In this document: positions 13,237 to 20,987 of the stretch, piece by piece
How the letters are laid out: each line of letters begins with the position of its first letter
Position numbering within the stretch: the first letter of the stretch is position 1
Source: Clostridiales bacterium
Lineage (GTDB): Bacteria; Bacillota; Clostridia; Oscillospirales; Acutalibacteraceae
Assembly: GCA_012524025.1 (NCBI GenBank)
Contig: JAAYSC010000072.1
Location: 1 to 43,955, forward strand
Length of the DNA stretch: 43,955 nucleotides
Direction: 5' to 3'
Notes under the pieces: model-generated
Seen by the model: only the letters and a program-made list of their open reading frames with translations
Database searches by the model: none
What the model was told of the DNA's origin: nothing
Translations under genes and position numbers: made by a program

Positions 13237-15120
13237 TTACCGCCAATCAACAGGATTGGTCAGGAGGAAATTAATATCTTCCTTGGCCGGCATGGGGGAA
13301 AATGAGCAGATCTTATTTATTCCATGCGCCTTTAAATCGTCATACAGTTTTTCATTGTTTTTCGCCCTGAAAGGATTGAGAATAAAGAATTCACCCCTGA
13401 AAAGATTGGCCTTGTAGTATTGGAAGGAAAGGCGGGCAATATCGACATTTTTGCCTTGTTCTTGATTTAAATTTGCAGCCAAGGCCTTATCAAAGAGGCT
13501 GTCCAACATTTTTACTTCAGGGGTGGTCAAAAGCACGGTTTGGTAATGCCATTCCATAATAAAGCTGTGACCGCCGGCAATAACCTTGGCTGTTATATAG
13601 TCAATGTATTGCCGAATATAAGGGGCACCTTCACCGTAATAGGCTGCTAAAAATTCCTCCATATGCCTTTCCACATCACAGTCCGGGTCCCACATGGTTT
13701 TGGCCTTTATATAGTTCCTCAAAGCGTTAAAAGAAGCAAGACCGTGGCCGCCGCCGCAGTTATAGTAAATCCCCGCCACCTTGTGGTTTGTGTAATATTT
13801 AAAATTGGGCGCAAAGGTTTGGAGATTGGCCGCAAACTGCAGGTAGTTTAAAAAGTTTATTGTGTAGTTATAAACATAAATTTTGTCGGCTACTTGGCCC
13901 CACCCTTGCAAATAGCGGTCATAAAGTGATTCATGTCGGCCAAAGCGAAATTCAAAGGTTTCGTACTCGCTACCGTCTAAATGCCCACACTCATAAATGG
14001 GGTGAGCATAACACATGTTGATGGGGCAGAAGACCGGCGTGACATTACTTTTACAATGTAAGCCCGCGGGTGGTTTTTCGTTTTCTATGTAGGCATAAAA
14101 AGTATAGGTAACATGGGGAAATTCTTCGCTAAAGGCATCAGAAAGAGCGTTGGTAAAATTAACCATGGTCGCGGCGGGGCTGCCGTAGAGTTCATATTGG
14201 GCTTTACAACCGTTACATTGGCAGTAATCGCTGTTATCCTTTTGGCCCACATGTAAAATGTTTTTAAATTCGGGAGCATTTTCAATATAGCGGCGGGCAT
14301 TTTCTATGGCGACTTCAAGAGAGCCCGGGTTTGAAAGGCAGACATGGGCTACCGTGCGCTTATCTGTTTCTTCCCGGTAGGCGAAGTATTCCGGATGGTT
14401 TGCAAAAAGGGAGTCGGGCACCAGTTTATCCAAGGTTACATCCCATAAAATATTGTTGTAGCCTCCGCCGTATTCCGGGTTTGAAAAATGCACATTACCC
14501 TTTTGCTTTACCTGCCAGGCAACACTGCCGTCCCCGTTTAAATGGCGAGCCTCAAAGGCAGGCAGCTGTGTGTCATCAAGCCGGGCATTGATTTTAACTT
14601 TTGAGTTTTTGGGGATAACTTCAAGTGAGTCCGTGAAAAACCTACAACCCAACTGCTCTTCCAGGAAGGTATAGACTCCATAGAGAGTTCCCCTGAGCTC
14701 ACCGCCGGCTATAATGACCTTGTCACCCAAAACCAAAAGCCTGAAGCCTTCGTCCCCCAAGGTCTTGCGGTCAATTGTAATAGGCAGGGAATCTTCACGG
14801 CTGGTCTTACCGACAATAATTTCCTTGGTTTTTACATCTGCATTGTCATCGACCAAGGGCAATTTTAGACCGCTGATTTGTTCCAGATATTTTTGCAATT
14901 CACGGGCAGCCGTCATTTCCGAGGGGCTTGCCTGGGCCGAATGTATGATTGAATATTCACTTTCCCCGTCATCTATAAGGGTCAGCCATTGTGTTATGTT
15001 TTCCTCGCTGTAGGGTGTACCGCCGTAATCTACCTTTTTTTCAAAAGGCATAATATTCAAGCTTATTCCAAGAAACTGGATTAGGGCCAAGAGGGCAGAT
15101 AAAAACTTTGTAAAGGTCAT
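13237..15120 (-). CDS. Exported DUF4838 protein with GH67-type N-terminal domain
   Basis: A 627-residue protein with an N-terminal signal-like segment (FLSALLALIQFLGISL). Residues roughly 60-175 resemble the alpha-glucuronidase (GH67) N-terminal domain: SEMTAARELQKYLEQISG, EIIVGKT, GDEGFRLLVLG, GGELRGTLYGVYTFLEEQLGCRFF. The main body is the DUF4838 domain, with a CQCNGC cysteine cluster, a conserved-looking catalytic-barrel region (YTFYAYIENEKPP) and WGQVADKIYVYNYTINF. DUF4838 proteins are found in carbohydrate-utilisation loci and are thought to be glycoside-hydrolase-like, but I know of no fixed activity. The start has a good Shine-Dalgarno (TAGGAGA, seven bases). Together with the propeller protein it is the extracellular part of an operon otherwise made of cytoplasmic enzymes. 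Confidence 0.8.
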   Translation of the reverse strand: MTFTKFLSALLALIQFLGISLNIMPFEKKVDYGGTPYSEENITQWLTLIDDGESEYSIIHSAQASPSEMTAARELQKYLEQISGLKLPLVDDNADVKTKEIIVGKTSREDSLPITIDRKTLGDEGFRLLVLGDKVIIAGGELRGTLYGVYTFLEEQLGCRFFTDSLEVIPKNSKVKINARLDDTQLPAFEARHLNGDGSVAWQVKQKGNVHFSNPEYGGGYNNILWDVTLDKLVPDSLFANHPEYFAYREETDKRTVAHVCLSNPGSLEVAIENARRYIENAPEFKNILHVGQKDNSDYCQCNGCKAQYELYGSPAATMVNFTNALSDAFSEEFPHVTYTFYAYIENEKPPAGLHCKSNVTPVFCPINMCYAHPIYECGHLDGSEYETFEFRFGRHESLYDRYLQGWGQVADKIYVYNYTINFLNYLQFAANLQTFAPNFKYYTNHKVAGIYYNCGGGHGLASFNALRNYIKAKTMWDPDCDVERHMEEFLAAYYGEGAPYIRQYIDYITAKVIAGGHSFIMEWHYQTVLLTTPEVKMLDSLFDKALAANLNQEQGKNVDIARLSFQYYKANLFRGEFFILNPFRAKNNEKLYDDLKAHGINKICSFSPMPAKEDINFLLTNPVDWR

Positions 15121-15149
15121 TTTATGTCTCCTAATATATGGTTTTTGAT

Positions 15150-15764
15150 CTAAAAGGCCAAGATCTCTTTTGCCAAGGGCTTGTCAGATGCCTTTAGTCG
15201 GTCAGAAAAAGGTTGGTGGGCCAGGGAAGTCTCTATGATTTCCTTGTCTAAAAAATAAATCAGCTCTTCAAAGGGTTTATGGGTTGCCCGACTCACATCT
15301 TTTAATATTTCACGGCTTCTTGCCTGTGGCTCGCTGCGCTCGGGCGGGTAGCCCCCACCCGGAGCTTGTGAGAAAAACTTTTCAAAAATATAGCTTAAGT
15401 TTAGCTCACCCGCCCAGCCAAAGCCCTTGTTTAAAGCCAAAGAAAGGCAGTTACCGCCGTTGATTTGAGAAAACAGATGGGCATCAAGCGGCTCTTCTAT
15501 CAGGCCGCAAAAAACACCGGGGTATTGCATGACGGAAATTAAAAAACCCTGCCCCGTTCCGCAACCGCCAACCACCAAGTCTGCCAAGTCTAAGTTTAAA
15601 AGGGCTGCGGCCATGAAGCCGGTGTTGATATAGCTTAAGTTTACATCCTTATACTCTTGCGACATGCCTATATTCATGGGCTCCCTGCCCTGTTTGCGCA
15701 AGGCTTCCACGATATATTTGTTTTTATCCATAGCCGAAAATTCATTTATAAGCGCAATTCTCAT
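15150..15764 (-). CDS. RpiB/LacA/LacB-family sugar-phosphate isomerase
   Basis: A 204-residue protein of the ribose-5-phosphate isomerase B / galactose-6-phosphate isomerase family, which interconverts aldose and ketose phosphates. The family active-site loop is visible as GGCGTGQG, containing the catalytic Cys, followed by NGGNCLSLALN, which corresponds to the family's N-x-N/G-C segment. The N-terminus MRIALINEFSAMDKN fits the opening strand. The C-terminal 50 or so residues extend beyond the usual ~150-residue enzyme. The ATG at 15764 sits behind AAAGGGGTGG and is preferred to an in-frame codon at 15809. It lies 22 bp behind the Gfo/Idh/MocA gene. The actual sugar is unknown, and the free sugar instead of its phosphate is also possible because no kinase is encoded in the operon. 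Confidence 0.75.
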   Translation of the reverse strand: MRIALINEFSAMDKNKYIVEALRKQGREPMNIGMSQEYKDVNLSYINTGFMAAALLNLDLADLVVGGCGTGQGFLISVMQYPGVFCGLIEEPLDAHLFSQINGGNCLSLALNKGFGWAGELNLSYIFEKFFSQAPGGGYPPERSEPQARSREILKDVSRATHKPFEELIYFLDKEIIETSLAHQPFSDRLKASDKPLAKEILAF

Positions 15765-15786
15765 AAAAATACCACCCCTTTTATTT

Positions 15787-17001
15787 TTACCAATGCTTGC
15801 CAAAAGCACCGAAGAAACCTTTTCTTTTTTTCAGTTTCTTGTCTTCATAATCGTCCAAGTAAATTTCTTTGCCCTGCTTGGCGGAATCCATGGTGGCCAA
15901 AGAAAACTTCAAAACTTCCCGCCCTCTTTCACCGGTGAGAATGGGCTCCCGATCATTTTTAATTGAATCAATAAAGTCCAAGGTTGAATCTATAAATGAA
16001 TCGCCCCAGTCCGACGGCATGTCCCAATACTCGGTGAGCTTGCCGTCTTTATACATGAGAACAGGCGCTACTTCCGGCATCATGGTAGCGGTGCAGCGGG
16101 TAACCCAAAGAATACCCCGCGAGCCCGTTATTTCCATGCGCTCGTCACAGCAGTAGTATTTGCTTTGGATATACATATCCCTGGAATCTACAATATCCCA
16201 CACGCCGTATTGCTTGCCGCTTTTATGCTTCCACATAATCATGGCGGGGCAGTCTTGGTAAAGCCCCGGCACAACCTGGGTTGTGTCAATCCAGGCGCTT
16301 ACCTTTTCCACATCACCAAACATATCGATTATGACGGAAAACTTGTGATAGCCGTCATCAAAAACCAAGGGACCGCCGCCCGACAGGCTGTCGTTCATCC
16401 GCCAGGCCCAAGTCATGGGGTCAACCTTCCAGCCGGTTTGCTCAAGCCCCGCGGCCTTCATATCAACACCCGCCATCTTGGCGCGGGCACCGGCGGCGGG
16501 GGCGTTTTGCGAACCCAGCGAACCGGTGTTCATCTTGTACCTGATTGATACGGGGTCGCCGATTTCACCGGAATCAAACATTTTTTTAGCCAGGCGATAA
16601 GGCGGGTAAAAAACAAAGTTTTCATAAACCTTGAGCTTTACACCGTTTTTCGCGGCGGCACTTATCATTTTGTCACACTCGGCCAAATTCATGGCCATGG
16701 GTTTTTGCACCGACACATGTTTTTTAGCTTCACAAGCTTGAAGGGTCATTTCGCAATGCAAAAAGTGGGGGACCAAAAGTTCCACCCCGTCAACCGCTTG
16801 GTCGGCCAAAACTTCTTCATAAGAGTCATAAACTTTTCTTATACCGTGCTCCTCGGCAAAGGCCTTGGCCTTCTTTTTGTCCTTGTCATAAACGCCGTAA
16901 AGTTCGGCATCGCTGTTATTTTCATAACCTAAAACATGCAAGGTTGCAATGCGGCCGCAACCGACCATAACTATTTTAATGTCCCCTAATCCTAAAGCCA
17001 T
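15787..17001 (-). CDS. Gfo/Idh/MocA-family oxidoreductase
   Basis: A 404-residue NAD(P)-dependent sugar or polyol dehydrogenase. The N-terminal Rossmann domain carries VMVGCGRIATLH (glycine motif at residues 14-16). The family's EKP motif is present as VQKP with Lys100 kept but Glu replaced by Gln. The C-terminal alpha/beta domain includes GGGPLVFDDGYHKFSVIIDMFG, in which D-x-x-x-H is the usual catalytic region (Asp and His). Members oxidise sugars, inositols or glucosides, or hydrolyse glycosides by a redox route. The start follows GAGGGGTG. It is placed between the ThDP enzyme and the isomerase, and those three together recall inositol-type catabolism (IolG, IolD and an isomerase), though none is a clear Iol orthologue. 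Confidence 0.85.
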   Translation of the reverse strand: MALGLGDIKIVMVGCGRIATLHVLGYENNSDAELYGVYDKDKKKAKAFAEEHGIRKVYDSYEEVLADQAVDGVELLVPHFLHCEMTLQACEAKKHVSVQKPMAMNLAECDKMISAAAKNGVKLKVYENFVFYPPYRLAKKMFDSGEIGDPVSIRYKMNTGSLGSQNAPAAGARAKMAGVDMKAAGLEQTGWKVDPMTWAWRMNDSLSGGGPLVFDDGYHKFSVIIDMFGDVEKVSAWIDTTQVVPGLYQDCPAMIMWKHKSGKQYGVWDIVDSRDMYIQSKYYCCDERMEITGSRGILWVTRCTATMMPEVAPVLMYKDGKLTEYWDMPSDWGDSFIDSTLDFIDSIKNDREPILTGERGREVLKFSLATMDSAKQGKEIYLDDYEDKKLKKRKGFFGAFGKHW

Positions 17002-17014
17002 AAATACACCCCTC

Positions 17015-18808
17015 TTACAGTGTTTCTTCTTTTAAGGCGTCTTCGTAGAGTTTTCGTCTTGTTTGGTCATATTCGGGCACGGGTACATCCCACCAGCCGA
17101 AGGCTTGGCCGCCGCTGTAAGGGTATTCCCTGCACACTTCCACATGAATAAGGGCAGGCTTGCCCGAGTCGAAAGCATTTTTAAGAGCGGCTTCCACTTC
17201 TTCGGGCCTTGAAATGTCTTGGGTGTGTAGGCCGAAAGCCTGAGCGATCTTCACAAAGTCGGGTGAATAGATTTGCCCGTCTTTTTCCCAATCATTGCCG
17301 AAGGCTGCGGCGGACCCATAGACATCTTCCTGCAAGTCCTTAATGGCCAGCCAACCGGAGTTATTTGCCAAAACTATAACCACGGGTATATCATACTGAA
17401 CCATGGTAGCCATTTCTTGCATGACCATCATAAAGTCGCCGTCACCGACCAAGCAGACCACGGGGCTTTCGGGGCAAGCCAGTTTGGCACCCATAGCCGC
17501 CGGGAAGGACCAACCCATGGTGGAAAAGCCGCCGGTTGTTAGGTTGCAATAGGGCTTTTTATATATATACTCTTGGAAAAACTGAGCCTGGGTATTGCCC
17601 GACGATGTGGCTATTACTGTATCTTCCGGCAGGTGTCGGTTTAGTTCCCCGATAAGTTGAGATATGGTGATATTTTCTGTTTTGGCTGACCTTATCTTTG
17701 CTAATTTTTCAGCCCACTTTGCTTTTAATTCTTTTATTTCGTCAAGATAGGCATCTTTGCTCGAGACAGCAGGGCCGAAATTTTCAATAAGGGCTTGCAG
17801 GGTCTTGCTTAAGTCCGCATTAATCCCCAAGTCTGCCGTATAGTTCTTGCCTATTTCGCCGCTGTCGCTATCAACATGAATAAGCTTGGTGTCGGGGAAA
17901 TTGAAGCTTATGCCCTTGCGGTAAGAGCAGGTGGTTTCGTCCGCAAACCTGGTGCCCAAGGCCAAGACCAAATCGGCCTTGCGGCAAAGTTCAACCCCCA
18001 CGGGTGTACCTTTTGAACCCGTGTGAAAACCGTAGTTTGGATGATCTTCCGCCACAACCCCCTTGCCGGCCATGGTTGTGATCACGGCTGCAGCCGAAAG
18101 TTCGGCCAGCTTTTCAATAAGCTCGCCCGCCCTTGCCCGGAGGGCACCGCCGCCGGCCAAAATCACAGGCCTCTTTGCAGCCTTTAACATATCAAGGGCT
18201 TTTTTGATATCTTCACCGTCGGCACAGGCAATGGTTTGTTTTGGTCTGTCTTCAAAATATTGGGGGGCTACCCGGGCAAAATCACACTGAACATCCATGG
18301 GCAAACTGACGGAGTAAGGGCCGATACGGCCGCTTTCCATACCGTAAAAGGCCCGCTTCATAATCTTTGGCAGCTGTGATGCGCTTTCTGCCCGCCAGGA
18401 GCGTTTTGACAAGGGTTCCAGGGCACGGACTATGTTGCTGTCGGCATACTTTTCAATTTCTTGCAAAACACCCACGCCTTTCATGTGGACATGGGTATCA
18501 CCGCAAAATTGAATAAAAGCCGTGGAATCCACATAGGCCGTGCCAAGGCCTATGCAGGCATTGAGTGTGCCCGGGCCGATAGAGGCAAAAGAGGCCAAGG
18601 GTTTGCCCGTCATTCTGTAATAGCCGTCTGCCATGGCTGTTGCGGCTTGCTCGTGCTTGACTTGGATGTACTTAATCTTGCCTGCGGCTTCTTCGCGCCT
18701 GATAGCGTCAAAGAGCCCCATAACACCATGGCCGGGTATCCCTAAAATATAGGGCACCCCTTCTTTAACAAGGTATTTGACTACAATTTCACCGCCGGTT
18801 AATTTCAT
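17015..18808 (-). CDS. Thiamine-diphosphate enzyme, acetolactate-synthase-like
   Basis: A 597-residue enzyme with the three-domain layout of the acetolactate synthase/pyruvate oxidase superfamily. The cofactor-activating Glu is residue 53 in VKHEQAAT. The central domain contains PVILAGGGALRARAGEL, and the ThDP/Mg motif runs from GDGD at 455-458 to NN at 482-483. Enzymes of this class cleave or form C-C bonds next to a carbonyl, or, in the case of IolD, hydrolyse a cyclic diketone. The flanking Gfo/Idh/MocA and isomerase genes and absence of a small regulatory subunit (ilvN) argue against a role in branched-chain amino acid synthesis and for sugar or cyclitol catabolism. The start follows AAGGGTGG. 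Exact reaction unknown. Confidence 0.8.
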   Translation of the reverse strand: MKLTGGEIVVKYLVKEGVPYILGIPGHGVMGLFDAIRREEAAGKIKYIQVKHEQAATAMADGYYRMTGKPLASFASIGPGTLNACIGLGTAYVDSTAFIQFCGDTHVHMKGVGVLQEIEKYADSNIVRALEPLSKRSWRAESASQLPKIMKRAFYGMESGRIGPYSVSLPMDVQCDFARVAPQYFEDRPKQTIACADGEDIKKALDMLKAAKRPVILAGGGALRARAGELIEKLAELSAAAVITTMAGKGVVAEDHPNYGFHTGSKGTPVGVELCRKADLVLALGTRFADETTCSYRKGISFNFPDTKLIHVDSDSGEIGKNYTADLGINADLSKTLQALIENFGPAVSSKDAYLDEIKELKAKWAEKLAKIRSAKTENITISQLIGELNRHLPEDTVIATSSGNTQAQFFQEYIYKKPYCNLTTGGFSTMGWSFPAAMGAKLACPESPVVCLVGDGDFMMVMQEMATMVQYDIPVVIVLANNSGWLAIKDLQEDVYGSAAAFGNDWEKDGQIYSPDFVKIAQAFGLHTQDISRPEEVEAALKNAFDSGKPALIHVEVCREYPYSGGQAFGWWDVPVPEYDQTRRKLYEDALKEETL

Positions 18809-18841
18809 ATTACCACCCTTCCCTCAAATGTTTTTAAGTTT

Positions 18842-19483
18842 TTACCTGATAAAATTCATGAAAAGCTTTTCTTCTTTGGCCGGTGGCTCAAGCTTGCCCT
18901 TGGCATTTTCTTTGAGCTTTAAAAGCCAGGCCATGTTTTGACCCAAGATTTTTAAGGTCTGAACCCCTTCCGAGTCTTGCAAAACTTCGCCGGGGGCCCT
19001 ACCGTGGATCACATTCCAATAATTTGATGTGGGCATCAGCATTTCGGAGCAAGTTAAGTAGTGGTTTAATTGGTCAAAGGTACTGACACCGCCGGAACGG
19101 CGAACACAAACCAAGGCCGCCCCCACCTTGTGGCGAAAGAGCCTGTCGTTTGCCCCTTGCACATAAAAAGCCCTGTCCAAAAAAGCCTTCATGTCGGCCG
19201 CTATGCCCGCATAGTGGACGGGGCTGCCCAAAATTATGCCGTCGGCATCTTTAATTTGGGCAATCCAGCCGTTTACTTCATCGTCAATTATGCAGCGCTC
19301 ATCCTTATTTCGGCCACAGGCCCCACAAGCCTCACAGCCCCTGACGGCCTTGCCGCCAACTTTAACAATTTCGGTCGCTATCCCTTGCTTTTCAAGTTCT
19401 TGTGTTACAAGCTCCAAGGCCACGCGGGTATTTGAAGGCTCCCTGGGGCTGCCGTCAAAAGCTATAACCTTAATTTTTATCAC
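18842..19483 (-). CDS. Iron-sulfur flavoprotein / NADPH-dependent FMN reductase family
   Basis: A protein of about 210 residues with a flavodoxin-like fold: VIAFDGSPREPSNT is the FMN phosphate loop and IILGSPVHYAGIAADMKAFLDR the second flavin-binding segment. Between them lies C-x2-C-x2-C-x7-C (Cys 50, 53, 56, 64 counted from the GTG), the compact motif that binds a 4Fe-4S cluster in archaeal and clostridial iron-sulfur flavoproteins. Such proteins are electron carriers or oxidoreductases. The start is problematic. The GTG at 19483 overlaps the Shine-Dalgarno AAAAGGG, and the next well-spaced codon is ATT at 19474, which would give the usual family N-terminus MKVIAFDGSPR. It follows the fucosidase by 12 bp and may supply redox power for the operon. 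Confidence 0.82.
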   Translation of the reverse strand: MIKIKVIAFDGSPREPSNTRVALELVTQELEKQGIATEIVKVGGKAVRGCEACGACGRNKDERCIIDDEVNGWIAQIKDADGIILGSPVHYAGIAADMKAFLDRAFYVQGANDRLFRHKVGAALVCVRRSGGVSTFDQLNHYLTCSEMLMPTSNYWNVIHGRAPGEVLQDSEGVQTLKILGQNMAWLLKLKENAKGKLEPPAKEEKLFMNFIR

Positions 19484-19495
19484 CCTTTTAATAAT

Positions 19496-20812
19496 TTAAA
19501 TTTTATTGTCGCCCGCTATATCGTAGCCGCCGTGAAGTTGCGGATAGTAAGAGGCAAACATTTGCTTGGGCCGCTCGTCAAAATCCATGGCAATCACGGT
19601 AATGCCCGCAATTTTGTCGGGCGACTCTTTTGGCATGTTTTTCAAAATAATACGATGGCCCTTGTGTTCAAACTCAATAGGTGTCTTATCTTTTAAAAGA
19701 TAAACCGCCTTGGGCGCGGTCATATAGCCGCCCAGGCACATTTGGCCGGATTTTGGCCAAACCCAAGTCCAAAGAAAAACGGATTTGCCGTCCGATGAGG
19801 CCGATGTCAGGCCATTACCACCGAACCAAGAGCGGTCTTCGCCTTGCGCCTTTAGAAGACTTCCGTAAACTGCCGCAGCGTTTTCTTCAAGCCATTCACC
19901 TACTGTTTCTAAAGGTTCAAAAGCTTCTTTGGGTACCGACCCATCGGGTTTTGGGCCCACATTGAGCAAGAGATTACCGCCTTGTGAGGCACAGGTTTGC
20001 AGCATTCTGATAATCCTTTGGGCATTGTAGCTATAGGGCCCAACCTGGTCTTCATCCAGATAACCCCAGCTCAAACCGTTGAAGGTCATGCAGGCCTCCC
20101 AGTCCCTGTCTTCGGCTCTGACAGACTCTTCCGGCGTGCCAAAGTCTTCATCCAAACGGCTGCGGTCGTTAATAATAATATCGGGTTGCAGGGCACGCAT
20201 GCGCTGGTTGCGCTCAAGTGAATCCCAACCCTCCCAAGAGGTCATCGGTTGGGAAACATCGTACCACAAGATATCAATTTTGCCGTAATTTGTTAAAAGC
20301 TCTGTGTTCAAGGCCTCTATGTACTCAAGAAAACGAGCCCTGGCTTGGGTGTCAAAGGCGCAGCGCCAGGAGTCCGGATGGTGCCAATCCATAAGTGAAG
20401 TATAGAAACCGATTTTAAGGTCAAATTCACGGCAGGCATCCACAAACTCACGCACAATATCCCGTTTGGGGCCGTAGTTTACGGAATTATAGGGGTTGGC
20501 CTTGGAATCCCAGAGGCTGAAGCCTTCATGGTGGCGGGTGGTCATGACCATGTATTTCATGCCGGCTTTCTTGGCAAGGGCCGCCCACTCCCGCGGGGCA
20601 CCCGGTTTAGGGTTGAAGTCATTTGCTAATTTTTCATATTCTTCCACAGGTATGTTTTCATAGACCATGGCCCACTCGTGGTGCTCATACTGCGAATAGA
20701 GGCCATAGTGGATAAACATACCAAACCTGGCCTCACGCCACCATTTCATGCGCCGGTCACGGCTTTGAGCCAACTGATTTTCGTAGTCTCTTTTACTTAA
20801 AATAGTTTTCAT
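19496..20812 (-). CDS. Cytoplasmic GH29 alpha-L-fucosidase
   Basis: A 438-residue glycoside hydrolase of family 29, which removes alpha-linked L-fucose by a retaining mechanism. Characteristic motifs are ARFGMFIHYGLYS (from about residue 28), YMVMTTRHHEGFSLW (His94-His95) and ILWYD, where Asp185 fits the nucleophile. GNLLLNVGPKPDG is also present. There is no signal peptide, so substrates must be imported first. The ATG at 20812, eight bases after AAGGAAGGG, is preferred to a TTG at 20818. It is the first gene of a seven-gene operon with a promoter and a palindrome just upstream. No fucose isomerase, fuculokinase or aldolase is present, so the released sugar, if it is fucose, is not processed by the standard phosphorylating route encoded here. 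Confidence 0.88.
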   Translation of the reverse strand: MKTILSKRDYENQLAQSRDRRMKWWREARFGMFIHYGLYSQYEHHEWAMVYENIPVEEYEKLANDFNPKPGAPREWAALAKKAGMKYMVMTTRHHEGFSLWDSKANPYNSVNYGPKRDIVREFVDACREFDLKIGFYTSLMDWHHPDSWRCAFDTQARARFLEYIEALNTELLTNYGKIDILWYDVSQPMTSWEGWDSLERNQRMRALQPDIIINDRSRLDEDFGTPEESVRAEDRDWEACMTFNGLSWGYLDEDQVGPYSYNAQRIIRMLQTCASQGGNLLLNVGPKPDGSVPKEAFEPLETVGEWLEENAAAVYGSLLKAQGEDRSWFGGNGLTSASSDGKSVFLWTWVWPKSGQMCLGGYMTAPKAVYLLKDKTPIEFEHKGHRIILKNMPKESPDKIAGITVIAMDFDERPKQMFASYYPQLHGGYDIAGDNKI

Positions 20813-20847
20813 AAACAAGGCCCTTCCTTTTGTAAATTTTAACTGTA

Positions 20848-20863
20848 AAACACATTTGTGTTT
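20848..20863. promoter_or_regulatory. Palindromic operator candidate of the fucosidase operon
   Basis: Inverted repeat AAACACA-tt-TGTGTTT. It overlaps the expected transcription start (near 20862) just downstream of the -10 element. Its even symmetry and location suit a repressor; no regulator gene for it is seen in the operon. Confidence 0.45.
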
Positions 20864-20868
20864 ATGAA

Positions 20869-20898
20869 ATTATAGCAAGAAAAGCCATTTTATACAAG
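20869..20898 (-). promoter_or_regulatory. Promoter of the fucosidase operon
   Basis: On the minus strand TTGTAT (20898-20893), 18-bp spacer and perfect TATAAT (20874-20869), located between the oppA terminator and the fucosidase start. Confidence 0.6.
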
Positions 20899-20927
20899 AT
20901 TTATAATCTATTTTAGGCCAAAGGTTA

Positions 20928-20956
20928 AAAAAACGGCCCCCGCTTGAGCGAGAGCC
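20928..20956 (-). terminator. Terminator of the opp operon
   Basis: On the minus strand a GC-rich stem of nine to ten pairs (including two G-T pairs) formed by 20956-20947 and 20944-20935, followed by a run of seven T. It stands 31 bp after the oppA stop. Confidence 0.82.
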
Positions 20957-20987
20957 GCCTTTTTAGGCTTTTATGCCTTGTTTTTTC

